A DNA stretch of 64,000 nt from CAVUAF01 sp963739375 (GTDB lineage: Bacteria; Acidobacteriota; Terriglobia; Terriglobales; Acidobacteriaceae). Below, piece after piece: positions 40,130 to 49,225 of the stretch; position 1 is the stretch's first letter, and every line of letters starts with the position of its first letter. The position numbers were made by a program, and so were the translations under genes. The notes under the pieces are model-generated. The model had not been told where the DNA came from and did no database searches. It was given only the letters and a program-made list of their open reading frames with translations. The stretch lies in contig CAVUAF010000015.1 of assembly GCA_963739375.1 (NCBI GenBank), positions 372,001 through 436,000 of the forward strand. The letters run 5' to 3'.

Positions 40130-43100
40130 TTAGAAGTGGAAGCGCAGGCCCAGCTGCACCTGGCGGGGCGAGTAGGCGAAGTTGCTGTTGGCGTTGGTGA
40201 CCGAGTTGAAAGGCGTGTTGAAGCTCAAGGTGGGGGTGGGGACGCCGGCCAGCGTGGTGTTGCCGATGATGTAGCCAGTGGTATTCGTGCCCGTGATATT
40301 CACATGGTTCATCAGGTTGAAGCCCTCCGCCGTGAGCTCGAGGCGATAGCGCTCGCGGAAGGTGAAACTCTTGGCGATGCGCAGATCGGTGACCGCGGTG
40401 TCCGGCCGACGGACGGTATTGCGGCCGATGGCGTCAATGCGGAAGGCGCCATTCGAGCCATTCACGCCGCCCCCCAGGCGGTTGGCATATACCGTGGTGT
40501 GGCCGGTGGTTGTGGAGGTGCATTCGGTCGGCGAGTAGAGCACGCACGGGGTGCCGGAACTGGCGGCGGAAACGGGGAGGCCATTCTGCCACTGGTAGAG
40601 GGGGGCCATCTGCCAGCCGTCGGTCAGCCAGCCGAGCCAGCCACCCTTGTGCCACGGGGATTCGATCACGGCGTGCATGACAAAACGCAGCGGCACGTTG
40701 TTGTTGGAGTTGCCGTAATCGGCCCTCACGTTGAAGGGCACCAGCAGGTCGTTGGTGTCGGAGAAGGTGGTGGAGTTCTGGCCGTAGTCGAGGGCGTGCG
40801 ACCAGGTGAGGTTCATGCCGAACTGGATATGGTGGCTCATGCGATGGTTGGCCTGGAAGACCAGGGCGTTGTAGTTCGACCCGGTGCCGCTGAAGATGGC
40901 GGTCATCGAGCCGAAGGCGGCATTGGGGCGAACGGCTGAGGTACCGCTGAGACTGGTGAACAAGTTGGTGGTGTAGGTCGAGGACTTGATGGGACCCGCC
41001 CCGGGCTGGCCGCAGCTGGTGGGATCGCCGGAGATACCGCACACGGTGTAGGTGATGGTCTTGGTGGAGGGCGAGATGTTGACGTCGGCGAAGTTGGGCA
41101 ACTGCCGGCCGAAGGCGCCCAGGTAACTGGCGGAGACCACGGTATTCCAGCCGATGTCCTGTTCCAGGAGCAGGTCGTACTGGTGGATCTGCGGGGCCTG
41201 GAAGTTGTCGCCGAAGAAGACGATGTTGGGCAACACGGTGCCGGTCGGGGCGCTCAGGATCTGCGGGAAGGTGGGCCCGTTGGTGGCAGTGAAGCTGTAG
41301 CTAAACTGGCCGCCGGGCATGCCGGTGTTGATCAGCGCGTTGTAGATGGTGGAATTGATGATGCGGCCGAAGTACATGCCGTAGCCGCCGCGCAGGGCGG
41401 TCTTGCCGTTGCCGAAGATGTCCCAGGCAAAGCCAATGCGGGGGCCGAAATTGTTCTTGTCGGCAGGGAACTTTCCGGTCTGCGGCACCGCCGGATTGAC
41501 CAGGGCGGTGAAGGGGCTGGGCAACGCCTCGTACTCGTAGCGCAGGCCCAGGGAGAGGGTCAGGCGCGGGAACATCTTCCAGTCGTCCTGGGCAAAGAAC
41601 GCGTACTCATTGGTGGTGAACTCGAAGCCCAGGGGGCCGAGCCCCTGCTGGTAGCTGGAGTAGCAGGGCGTACTGCCGGTGCAGGTGCGGGTCCGGTAGA
41701 AATCGGAGAAATAATTCAGCAGGCTGCTGTAGCTGAAGCTGCCGAACTGGAAGCGCAGGTTCTGGCTGACGTCGTTGACATGGGTGAAGTCCAGGCCGTA
41801 CTTGATGGCGTGCTTGCCGTGCACCCAGTTGATGGTGTCGGCGAATTGCGAGCGCCGCTCATCGGGGAACTTGGGGCGGGTGAGGAAGGTGGCGACGCCC
41901 ATGTCAAAGCCGTTGGTGATGAACACGTCGGGCGGCAGGCCATACTGGTTGGTGTAGGTGGGGAACAAGGGTGAGGTGACGAAGTTGGCCTGCTCGTAGG
42001 GCGTCGGCGTCTGGGGATTTTCGAACTCGAAGTCGCGCCCATACTGGACACGGAACTCATTGGTCATGTAGTTGGTCAGGGTGGTGTCGAGGCGGGCGAT
42101 GCCCCAGATATTCTTCACGTAGTCGTTGCCGAAGCTGTTGGTGGCATAGGTGTTGCTCGATTGGGTCTGGATGCCGGCCGGCGAGGCCCACATCATGCGA
42201 TTGACGGAAATGGAGAAGCGGTTCTTGGCGTTGATCTGCCAGTCCAGCTTGGGGAACCAGATGGTCTGTTCGCCGGTGCGCGGCGTCGGGCCCATCTCGG
42301 TGAGCAGCCCGCTGAGGCCGTTGGTGTAGGAGGTTTGTGCCGCCGCTAGCTGGGCGGCGGACGGGGTTGAACCTGCCCCACTTGACGGGAGGCCATTCAG
42401 GCGCTGCGCGAGCGTATTAATGGTTGCGGCGGAGGGAGTGGCGAAGAAGGCACCCGGACTGGAGGCCACGCTGGTGCCGGGGAAGTTGCGCTTGAAGTAG
42501 TCGAAGGCCATGAAAAAGAAGAGCTTGTCCTTGATCAGGGGGCCGCCGACGCCAAAGCCGGTCATCTTGCGCCAGTCCTTCGGCTTGTACGCGGCGGTGG
42601 TGAAGACGCCGGGCGAAGTCTGGGTGGTGAGATTGGTGTAGGGATTGGTGGCGCCCCAGCCGTTGTCACGGTCGAAGAAATACAGCTCGCCGTGCAAATT
42701 ATTGGTGCCGCTCTTGGTGACGGTGTTGACCACGGCCCCGGCGGCGCGGCCGTATTCCGCGGAGAAGTTGGAGGTGTTGACCTGGAACTCCTGCACCGCG
42801 GCCTTGGGGCTGGAGTAGCCGATGCGGGTGCGCCCGCGTTCCTCGGAGAAGAACGCCTGGTTGTTGTCGGCGCCGTCCACGGTGTTGTTGTTCAACAGCG
42901 TGCTCATGCCGCGGAAGCTGACCAGGCCGAAACCGTTGGCGTCATTCACCACGCCGGGGGTGAGCAGGACGAAATTGGACCAGCGGCCGCCGTTGATGGG
43001 GAGACTGGAGATGGAGGTCTGGTTGACCACGGGCGCGAAGTCGGCCGAGGTGGTGTTGACCTGCGGCGCTTCCGCCTGCACGTTGACGGTCTGCGACTCG

Positions 43101-43459
43101 TTGCCCACGGTGAGGTGGGGCGACAGCTCGGTGAGCGAGCCGACCTGCACGAGCAGCTGGTTGGCCTTGTAAGGTGCGAATCCCGGCGCCGTAATGGTGA
43201 CGGTGTAAGAGGCGGGCTGCAGCCCGGAGGCGCGGAAGGAACCCGCAGCATCGGTGGTCAAGGTCTGCTCGAGGTTGGTGCCGTTGTTGTGAATGACGAC
43301 CGTGGCGTTGGGGACCACCGCCCCGGAGGGATCGTAGACGGTGCCGGCGAGGGCGCCGTAGATGGAAGACTGGGCCGCCGCGGTGGCGACGAGCAGCAGG
43401 GCGGTGAAGGCAAAGCAGAACAGGCGAAAGGCACGCCCGGAAAAGCCAGAAGAACGCAT
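40130..43459 (-). CDS. Oar-like TonB-dependent receptor with carboxypeptidase-regulatory domain (second)
   Basis: This is 1109 residues from ATG 43459, chosen for GGAGAG six bases upstream; TTG 43465 is less likely. A signal peptide (ends ATAAAQ) is followed by a carboxypeptidase-regulatory beta-sandwich (GALAGTVYDPSGAVVPNATVVIHN, AAGSFRASGL), a plug-like part (SLPINGGRWSNFVLLTPGV, GRAAGAVVNTVTKSGTN) and a long barrel ending RQVQLGLRFHF. The C-terminal Phe fits BAM-dependent insertion. It has its own terminator (40088-40115) and is separated from the AsmA gene by another. The substrate is unknown. Confidence 0.9.
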   Translation of the reverse strand: MRSSGFSGRAFRLFCFAFTALLLVATAAAQSSIYGALAGTVYDPSGAVVPNATVVIHNNGTNLEQTLTTDAAGSFRASGLQPASYTVTITAPGFAPYKANQLLVQVGSLTELSPHLTVGNESQTVNVQAEAPQVNTTSADFAPVVNQTSISSLPINGGRWSNFVLLTPGVVNDANGFGLVSFRGMSTLLNNNTVDGADNNQAFFSEERGRTRIGYSSPKAAVQEFQVNTSNFSAEYGRAAGAVVNTVTKSGTNNLHGELYFFDRDNGWGATNPYTNLTTQTSPGVFTTAAYKPKDWRKMTGFGVGGPLIKDKLFFFMAFDYFKRNFPGTSVASSPGAFFATPSAATINTLAQRLNGLPSSGAGSTPSAAQLAAAQTSYTNGLSGLLTEMGPTPRTGEQTIWFPKLDWQINAKNRFSISVNRMMWASPAGIQTQSSNTYATNSFGNDYVKNIWGIARLDTTLTNYMTNEFRVQYGRDFEFENPQTPTPYEQANFVTSPLFPTYTNQYGLPPDVFITNGFDMGVATFLTRPKFPDERRSQFADTINWVHGKHAIKYGLDFTHVNDVSQNLRFQFGSFSYSSLLNYFSDFYRTRTCTGSTPCYSSYQQGLGPLGFEFTTNEYAFFAQDDWKMFPRLTLSLGLRYEYEALPSPFTALVNPAVPQTGKFPADKNNFGPRIGFAWDIFGNGKTALRGGYGMYFGRIINSTIYNALINTGMPGGQFSYSFTATNGPTFPQILSAPTGTVLPNIVFFGDNFQAPQIHQYDLLLEQDIGWNTVVSASYLGAFGRQLPNFADVNISPSTKTITYTVCGISGDPTSCGQPGAGPIKSSTYTTNLFTSLSGTSAVRPNAAFGSMTAIFSGTGSNYNALVFQANHRMSHHIQFGMNLTWSHALDYGQNSTTFSDTNDLLVPFNVRADYGNSNNNVPLRFVMHAVIESPWHKGGWLGWLTDGWQMAPLYQWQNGLPVSAASSGTPCVLYSPTECTSTTTGHTTVYANRLGGGVNGSNGAFRIDAIGRNTVRRPDTAVTDLRIAKSFTFRERYRLELTAEGFNLMNHVNITGTNTTGYIIGNTTLAGVPTPTLSFNTPFNSVTNANSNFAYSPRQVQLGLRFHF

Positions 43460-43547
43460 GGCCAACTCTCCAGTTTTTGAGTTTGTAGTATCCAGGACGC
43501 CGAAATTAAAGCACGCCGCTCGCCGTTTGACTAATTAAAAACGCGTG

Positions 43548-43571
43548 AAAAAACCACTGAAAACACAGTGG
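43548..43571 (-). terminator. Rho-independent terminator of the AsmA-family gene
   Basis: On the minus strand, arms CCACTG and CAGTGG (43566-43571 and 43554-43559) close a six-base loop and are followed directly by TTTTTT (43548-43553). It lies 136 bp past the AsmA stop and upstream of the receptor start, so the two genes are separate units. Confidence 0.8.
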
Positions 43572-43706
43572 CATGGCAGTGCTATGGCCGGGCGGGCATT
43601 CAGGAATTCATAGCCGGGACGTGGGGAATCATAGGTCCCCGGGGTGTTCCGGCGTCGGGGCGCGACGCCGGCTGAAAAGGGACGATGGGCAGCTGCCCGG
43701 CGGTGG

Positions 43707-45890
43707 CTACTGCGGGGGCGGTGGGGGTTGCGGCTTCTTTTTTTCGGGGCGGTTGAGGAGCTGGTTGAGAAAATCCGCCGGGTTGGGGGCCCCCGCCTTA
43801 TTGCCGCCCAGCACGGCGCCGAGGATGCCGCTGGTCAACTGCCCGGGATTGCCGCTGGTGGGCAGGAGGTTCTGCAGTTTCATCTGCGCCATCTGCTGCA
43901 GGTCGGGCGCGAAGCGCGGCGCCGCGAAAGTGCCGGTAATCACGATGGGCACCACCAGCTCGCCCTGGTTGTTGGCCAGCGCCGTCTGCATGAAGCCGCC
44001 GACGCCGGTACCGCCGACTTTCCGGCTGTAGTCCTGGGAGAGCACGGCGACGAGGTGCAGGTTGAGCGACTGATTGACGAGGTTGGCGGTGCCGGTGGCG
44101 GCGAGGGTGCCGCCCTCGATGATGGCCTGCAGATTATTGGTGCTGGCGACGCCGTTCTGGACGTTGAAGTCGCCCGCCATCTTCACGATGTTGGTGAAGT
44201 TCTGTTTGCCCTGGCCCGCGTTGAGGAACTTGCCGATCGTCGCCAGCTCGTGCGGCAGGTCCATCTTAAGGATGCGGCCGGGCTGCAGGTTGAGGGAGAA
44301 GTTGCCGTTGAGCGAGCGCGCGATGTCGGCTGGGGTGGCGCCGAGGGCGAGCCGGGCCTGGCCGTTGGCGCCGAGCACGCCGGCGAGGGCCTGCTTCAGG
44401 TTGCTGATCGAGGAGAGCACCTTGTCGGCGTCGGCCTTTTGCAGGTTGGTGGCGATCTGGAGGGTGATGGGGGTGGTGCGAGTGTCGACGACGATGCTGC
44501 CCTCCTCCTTGCCGTCGAAAGCGTCGGCGGTGATGGGCGCCAGGGTGATGACGCCGTGCGCGATGGCCACCGTCGCGTGCACGTTGTCGAGGGCGATCTG
44601 GTCATAGCGCAAATGGGCGATGGTCATGGTGCCGGTGGAGTTGGCGGCGAGGTTCAGGTCCACCGCCTTCGCTTCCAGAGGGGGACTACCGGGGCTGGTG
44701 ACCTTCAGGTCGGGCATCTTCGCCGTGCCCGAGAGGGTGGGCTGGGTGACGGGGCCGCGCGCACTCATGTCGGCGGTGAGGCGGCCTTCCACCTTCGTCC
44801 TGGGATCGACCGCCAGCCCCAGCGCCCCCGCCAGCCGGGCGACTTCGCCGAGCGCTACGTCCGCCGCCCGGAGGCGCACGTCGAGCTGGGCGGGATCGCT
44901 CTTGTGGTTGATGACGCCGGTGAGCGAGAGCGGTGCGGCGCCTACCTTCAGCGTGCCTTCCTCGATGCGCAGCAGGTCCTGGTCGAGATCGGCGGCGGCC
45001 TGGTAATCGAGCGAGACCGGGGACCCAACCGCCGTGCCGCTCAGCACCGCTTTGTCAAACCGCAACGAGCCGCCGGCGGTCAGCTTGCCGCCGGCGTTGG
45101 TGACGTTGGTTTTGCCACTGACGGTGGCCTCGATGCCGCGCAGCGCCTCGCTGTTCAGAAACTTCTGCAACGAGGATATCGCCACCTGGTCGAGCTGCAG
45201 CGCGCCGCGAAAGGGAGTGGCGAGGGGGTCGCCCGCGCGAAGCGGGCCGGCGGAACCCTGCAGGCGGAGGGTCTGTCGCCCCGCGCCCGGCAGGTGAGCG
45301 GCGAGCGTCAGGTCGAACGGCCGGTCGGGGGCAAAGTGCGCGAGGTCAAGGTCAATGTGGTCGTAGGCGGCGCGCGGCTGGTGTTTTTGCAGATCGGTGA
45401 TGGCGACCTGGCCGTCGCTGATCCGCAGGTGATCGAGGGTGATGGCGGAAGGCGGAGTGCCCGCAGGCTCCGCGGCGGCAGGTTGGGCCGGCGGCTCCGT
45501 GGTCTTGCCGAGACTGGCAAAGTTCCAGGTGCCGCGCGCGTCGCGCACGAGTTCCAACGTGGGGCGCTCGAACTCGAGCGCGCCGAGTTCCACCTTGCCC
45601 CCCAGCAGCGGCAGCAACCGCGCCGAGACATAGAAGTTGGGCACCTGCGCAAAGGGGCGGCCGGTCTTGAAGGCCGGGTCTTCGGCGATGGCCACGTTCT
45701 CCACGCGGATTGACGGCGGCAGCAGCTTCAGGTGCATGGCGCCGAGCTCGACCGGACGCCCGAGGCGCTGCTGCAACTCGGCCTGGATACGCGGGCGGTA
45801 GCGGTTGACGTCCACGAAGGCCGAGGCGGCGAACAGAGCAATAACGATCAGGACCACCAGGCCCAAAAGGATGAATCCAAGCTTGCGCAT
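43707..45890 (-). CDS. AsmA-family envelope protein
   Basis: This 727-residue protein has one N-terminal membrane segment (about 4-26) followed by an AsmA N-terminal part (DVNRYRPRIQAELQQRLGRPVELGAMHLKLLPPSIRVENVAI) and the long beta-rich groove-like domain to AsmA-2 (NLVNQSLNLHLVAVLSQDYSRKVGG). The C-terminus is Pro/Lys rich. Relatives are bridge-like proteins that move phospholipids between inner and outer membranes. The start ATG 45890 has GGGAGGG upstream. Confidence 0.9.
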   Translation of the reverse strand: MRKLGFILLGLVVLIVIALFAASAFVDVNRYRPRIQAELQQRLGRPVELGAMHLKLLPPSIRVENVAIAEDPAFKTGRPFAQVPNFYVSARLLPLLGGKVELGALEFERPTLELVRDARGTWNFASLGKTTEPPAQPAAAEPAGTPPSAITLDHLRISDGQVAITDLQKHQPRAAYDHIDLDLAHFAPDRPFDLTLAAHLPGAGRQTLRLQGSAGPLRAGDPLATPFRGALQLDQVAISSLQKFLNSEALRGIEATVSGKTNVTNAGGKLTAGGSLRFDKAVLSGTAVGSPVSLDYQAAADLDQDLLRIEEGTLKVGAAPLSLTGVINHKSDPAQLDVRLRAADVALGEVARLAGALGLAVDPRTKVEGRLTADMSARGPVTQPTLSGTAKMPDLKVTSPGSPPLEAKAVDLNLAANSTGTMTIAHLRYDQIALDNVHATVAIAHGVITLAPITADAFDGKEEGSIVVDTRTTPITLQIATNLQKADADKVLSSISNLKQALAGVLGANGQARLALGATPADIARSLNGNFSLNLQPGRILKMDLPHELATIGKFLNAGQGKQNFTNIVKMAGDFNVQNGVASTNNLQAIIEGGTLAATGTANLVNQSLNLHLVAVLSQDYSRKVGGTGVGGFMQTALANNQGELVVPIVITGTFAAPRFAPDLQQMAQMKLQNLLPTSGNPGQLTSGILGAVLGGNKAGAPNPADFLNQLLNRPEKKKPQPPPPPQ

Positions 45891-46075
45891 AAAGCCCTCC
45901 CGCCCGGTGCGGGTGTGGTTGGGTTCCTCAGGAAGGAGGAAGCGAACGGCTGCGGTCCCCTAATTCTAGGTCCGCCGGTGGCACGGAGGCGAGGGGTGAT
46001 TGCGCGGAGGGGTTTGACGCTGATTCCTTCGGATTGGTAAACTCGTAATTTCGAGCCTACCCGAAGAAGTCATCC

Positions 46076-46810
46076 GTGCGAGCCACTACCCGACACAACC
46101 TGAAGCGCGACCAGTTTGCCGCAGCCGTGAGCGACACCGCGGCCGGCACTTTCACCTGGGCGCAAGGGCACCAAAACAAAGTGATCGTCGCCGCGGCCGT
46201 GGTGGTGGTGGCGCTGGTGGTCGCCGCCGGCGGCTGGTGGTGGAACCAGCGGCAGACGGAGCAGGCCAACGTCCTGCTGGGACGCGCGCTGCGCCTGCAG
46301 GGCGCGCCGCTGCGGCCAGCGGGCATTCCCGCCGATCCGACCATGCCCAGCTTCACTTCCGTGGCGGAACGCGCGCAGGCAACGCGCAAGGCCTTCGGGG
46401 AAGTGGTGGAGAAGTACCCGCGCACCGCGCCCGGCCGGCTGTCCCGGTATTTTGCGGCGATCACCTTCCTCGACGAGAACAACTACAGCGCCGCGGAAAA
46501 GGGGCTGCGCGAGGCTGCCGAGGCCGGCAACAAGGACGTGGCGGCACTGGCAAAATACGCGCTGGCGCAAACCTATGCCGCGCAGCACAAGGACACGGAA
46601 GCCGTCCGCGAATACAAGGAGCTGATCGACCATCCCGCCGATATGGTCTCCAAGAGCACGGCGCAACTGGAACTGGCGCAGCTCTATGAAGACCGCAACC
46701 AGCCCAGCGAGGCGGTCAGGATTTACCAGCAAATCCAGCGGGACGAGCCCAAGACGCCGGCCGCCGAACAGGCACAGAGCAAGCTGGCGGGACTCGCAAG
46801 ACCGAAGTAA
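46076..46810 (+). CDS. YfgM-like membrane-anchored tetratricopeptide protein
   Basis: This is 244 residues from GTG 46076. A cytoplasmic N-terminus is followed by one membrane segment (about 36-57) and an exported TPR domain (AKYALAQTYAAQHKDTEAVREYKELI, AQLELAQLYEDRNQPSEAVRIYQQI). The layout matches YfgM and relatives, helpers of periplasmic chaperone networks near the Sec translocon. The ribosome site is weak (GAAGAAG), so the start is moderately sure. Confidence 0.8.
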   Translation: MRATTRHNLKRDQFAAAVSDTAAGTFTWAQGHQNKVIVAAAVVVVALVVAAGGWWWNQRQTEQANVLLGRALRLQGAPLRPAGIPADPTMPSFTSVAERAQATRKAFGEVVEKYPRTAPGRLSRYFAAITFLDENNYSAAEKGLREAAEAGNKDVAALAKYALAQTYAAQHKDTEAVREYKELIDHPADMVSKSTAQLELAQLYEDRNQPSEAVRIYQQIQRDEPKTPAAEQAQSKLAGLARPK

Positions 46811-46942
46811 CCCTTTCTCATCTCTGCCACCGCCCCGACCGACCTAGGGCCGGGGTTGGCTTTTCTGGAGGCGACCGCTACCCCCACCAAGATGCCCGAC
46901 GGATACTTGACGGACGGAGCTATCCTACGAACACACAGCGCC

Positions 46943-47344
46943 ATGCGCCAGCCAGCGCCACAACCCGGGCCGCTGCCCCTACGCGTCGAGAGCGTGAGGT
47001 TCCTGGGCGAGCAGGATGGTGCGCCCGAGCGCGAACTCAAGCTGAAGCTGGTGCGCCGCTTTGGCATCCTGCCGGCGGTGGCGCGCGCCTACCTGGCGGT
47101 GGTGGCGTACAGCGACCTGGGGAACGCGCTGACGATCGCGCTGTGCGTGCGGCTCAACGACCAGTCGGAGATTGCGCGGCGGAGCATCCTGGCGGTGGTG
47201 GCGACCGATTTTGCCAGCCTCTTTGGCGGCAGCCAGCACCTCGACGTCATCTTCATCTCCGCAGCGCAGGAGGTGGCGCTGGCACGCGTGTGCAAGCCTT
47301 TCTACAGCGCGCCGCGCACCGGGCCGGTAGCGCCGCCGGTTTGA
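46943..47344 (+). CDS. Small protein with SseB C-terminal-like domain (tentative)
   Basis: This is 133 residues from ATG 46943; the frame is open from TTG 46856 and the true start is unclear. The C-terminal ~45 residues (LDVIFISAAQEVALARVCKPFY) resemble the C-terminal domain of SseB-like proteins, which ends in a similar CxPFY. The function of that domain is not settled. It stands alone between the YfgM-like gene and the ribosomal leader. Confidence 0.6.
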   Translation: MRQPAPQPGPLPLRVESVRFLGEQDGAPERELKLKLVRRFGILPAVARAYLAVVAYSDLGNALTIALCVRLNDQSEIARRSILAVVATDFASLFGGSQHLDVIFISAAQEVALARVCKPFYSAPRTGPVAPPV

Positions 47345-47380
47345 CGCTGCCCCGCGGAACACGCTAAAATCCTAGAGTTT

Positions 47381-47503
47381 GCCTGTACCTTCGTGCTCCG
47401 TCCGGGAGCCCCTGCCAGAGTGACGGCGGCAGGGAAACGACCCCGGCGGCCAATCCTCCACCCCCGCAGCCCGGAAGGCTGCGCGGGGACCTGAGAGGCA
47501 GGC
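47381..47503 (+). promoter_or_regulatory. Structured leader RNA candidate upstream of rplU
   Basis: The 5' region of rplU can fold as a multibranch structure: closing stem GCCTG (47381-47385) with CAGGC (47499-47503), and internal hairpins CTCC/GGAG (47396-47408), CCCTGCC/GGCAGGG (47410-47434) and GCAGCC/GGCTGC with outer CCCC/GGGG (47462-47488). No known riboswitch was matched. Regulation of L21/L27 by a leader is known in other bacteria, so autoregulation is a fair guess. Confidence 0.4.
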
Positions 47504-47571
47504 GCCGGCCAGAAGCGTGCAAGCGCCGAGATTTTGCGTCCGCCAGCGGCGGGCGCTACGGAGGCAGTGAT

Positions 47572-48129
47572 ATGTACGCGGTCATCCGCGCCGGGGGAAA
47601 GCAGTACCGCGTGGCGCCCGGGGACGTCATCCGCATCGAGCGGACACCGGCGAGCGAGGGCAATATCGAGTTCCAGGACATCCTGGCGGTTTCGCCGAAT
47701 GCGGGCGAGATTGCGCGCCCGGAAGGCAAGGCGCGCGTGGTGGGACGCGTGGTGGAGGAAGGCCGCGGCGACAAGGTGCTGGTCTTCCACTTCAAGCGCA
47801 AGAAGCAATACAAGAAGCTGCGCGGGCATCGGCAGGACTTCACCGCGGTGCGCATCACCGAGATCGCGTTCGACGGCCAGCGCTTTACCGCGCCCGAGGA
47901 GCCGAAGCGCGAGCCCAAGCCGAAAAAGACGGCGCCGGCGGTCCCTGCGGCCGAAGCCGCCGTTCCGGCAGCGAGCGCGCCCAAGGCGAAAGCGCACGCG
48001 GCAGAGAAGAAACCGGCCAAGCCCGCGATGCGTCATGCCGCGGCGAAAAAAGCGGCCCCCCACAAAGGCGCCGCCCACAAGCCGGCCGCGAAAAAGGGCG
48101 GCAGCAAGGGCAAGGGCGGCAAGAAATAG
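47572..48129 (+). CDS. rplU: 50S ribosomal protein L21 with long basic C-terminal tail
   Basis: This is 185 residues. The first ~105 are a normal L21 (YAVIRAGGKQYRVAPGD, FHFKRKKQYKKLRGHRQDFT). The remaining ~80 are a low-complexity Ala/Lys/Pro tail (KKTAPAVPAAEAAVPAA, AAKKAAPHKGAAHKPAAKK), nearly doubling the usual length. It binds 23S rRNA next to L27's region. The ribosome site GGAGGCAGTGAT is strong. It is followed by rpmA and obgE, the classic order. Confidence 0.95.
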   Translation: MYAVIRAGGKQYRVAPGDVIRIERTPASEGNIEFQDILAVSPNAGEIARPEGKARVVGRVVEEGRGDKVLVFHFKRKKQYKKLRGHRQDFTAVRITEIAFDGQRFTAPEEPKREPKPKKTAPAVPAAEAAVPAASAPKAKAHAAEKKPAKPAMRHAAAKKAAPHKGAAHKPAAKKGGSKGKGGKK

Positions 48130-48209
48130 TTGCGTTTCGGGTTTCGCGTTGAGGTCGAACGCGCGAGACGCGCAACGCGGAACGCGAAACCATCGACGAG
48201 GATTCTGTC

Positions 48210-48470
48210 ATGGCACACAAAAAAGGACTAGGCAGTTCAAGGAACGGGCGCGATTCGAACGCCCAGCGGCTGGGAGTCAAGGCCTTCGGCGGGCAGCTGA
48301 TACCCGGGGGGTCGATCATCGTGCGGCAGCGCGGGACGCGCATCAAGCCGGGGCTGAACGTGGGGCGCGGCAAAGACGACACGCTGTTCGCCAAGATCAC
48401 GGGCACGGTGAAGTTCGTGGACAAAGGCGGGAGCGGCAAGTTCGTGATGATCGAGCCGGCGAAGGCGTAA
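48210..48470 (+). CDS. rpmA: 50S ribosomal protein L27
   Basis: This is 86 residues, full length. It begins MAHKKGLGSSRNGRDSNAQR, the conserved N-terminus that reaches toward the peptidyl-transferase centre, with no extra N-terminal peptide of the kind cleaved in Firmicutes. The GGSIIVRQRGT and GRGKDDTLFA motifs are present. It ends before a clear terminator at 48517. Confidence 0.97.
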   Translation: MAHKKGLGSSRNGRDSNAQRLGVKAFGGQLIPGGSIIVRQRGTRIKPGLNVGRGKDDTLFAKITGTVKFVDKGGSGKFVMIEPAKA

Positions 48471-48516
48471 CTGCGGTTCCCCACAGGTCAACGCCGATCC
48501 TCGCGGATCGGAGAAG

Positions 48517-48545
48517 AGGCGCGTCGCGACGCGCCTTTCTTGTTG
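48517..48545 (+). terminator. Rho-independent terminator after rplU-rpmA
   Basis: A near-complete palindrome at 48517-48536 (arms AGGCGCGTC and GACGCGCCT) is followed by TTTCTTGTT. It separates the ribosomal genes from the lipoprotein and obgE. Confidence 0.8.
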
Positions 48546-48643
48546 GCGGTGACGGCGTGGGGGCGATGGCGTTTGACCGCGCTGCCAGGGAGGTTTAGGC
48601 TGCGCTCGCTCTCGGCTGCAATCCAGCGTTGTGGGAGGGCAGC

Positions 48644-49201
48644 ATGAACGTCCGCCTGTGGTTCTGTGGCCTGAGTCTCGCCGTCCTGGTCGGCTGCAGT
48701 CAGCCGCCCGCGGCGGCGCCGGGGGCGACGCCGCAACCGGCAGCGGTCGCGCCCGCGCCGGCCAACGAAGGTCCGATGGAGAAATGCACGTTCGAGAAGC
48801 TCACGCGCGCCGAGCGGGTGGCGCTGGATGATGCCAGCATCATCGCGCTCTTCGCCTCGCTCTGCGGCAACGGCCCGGGCCGGGAACTCGGGTTCGACAC
48901 GCTGTACAACGAGGGTTGCAGCAGCGAACTGGCCGGGGGCAGCAAGATGCAGGTGGCCGCGCTCAGAGGGCAGATGAAGGACCCGCGCGGCAACCCCGAC
49001 TATCAATTCGAGTTCAAGGTGAGCGGGAACCGCACCAGCGTGGCGTTTCATCCCCAGCACAGCGGGGTAGCCGGGGTGTACAGCGATGGCGTGGACGTCT
49101 ATTGCAACGTGGCGGGCAAAGCGTCGCCGCGGCGCGAGTTGTTCCTGGGGAACGGCGCCGAACTCGGCCAGAAGTTGCATCCCTCCAAGAAAGGGAAGTA
49201 G
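48644..49201 (+). CDS. Small lipoprotein of unknown function
   Basis: This is 185 residues from ATG 48644 (GGGAGGG upstream). A lipoprotein signal ends in LAVLVGC, with a Pro/Ala-rich linker after it. The rest holds four Cys residues (KCTFEKL, SLCGNG, NEGCSSEL, VYCNVAG) and no recognised domain. It sits 24 bp before obgE and may be co-transcribed. Confidence 0.7.
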   Translation: MNVRLWFCGLSLAVLVGCSQPPAAAPGATPQPAAVAPAPANEGPMEKCTFEKLTRAERVALDDASIIALFASLCGNGPGRELGFDTLYNEGCSSELAGGSKMQVAALRGQMKDPRGNPDYQFEFKVSGNRTSVAFHPQHSGVAGVYSDGVDVYCNVAGKASPRRELFLGNGAELGQKLHPSKKGK

Positions 49202-49225
49202 GCGGCAGCGGGGCAACGGGAACGG

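Noticed and set aside
44000..45713. Plus-strand 689-codon open frame from 43644
   Set aside because: It is antisense to the AsmA-family gene, which has the signal anchor, ribosome site and family motifs.
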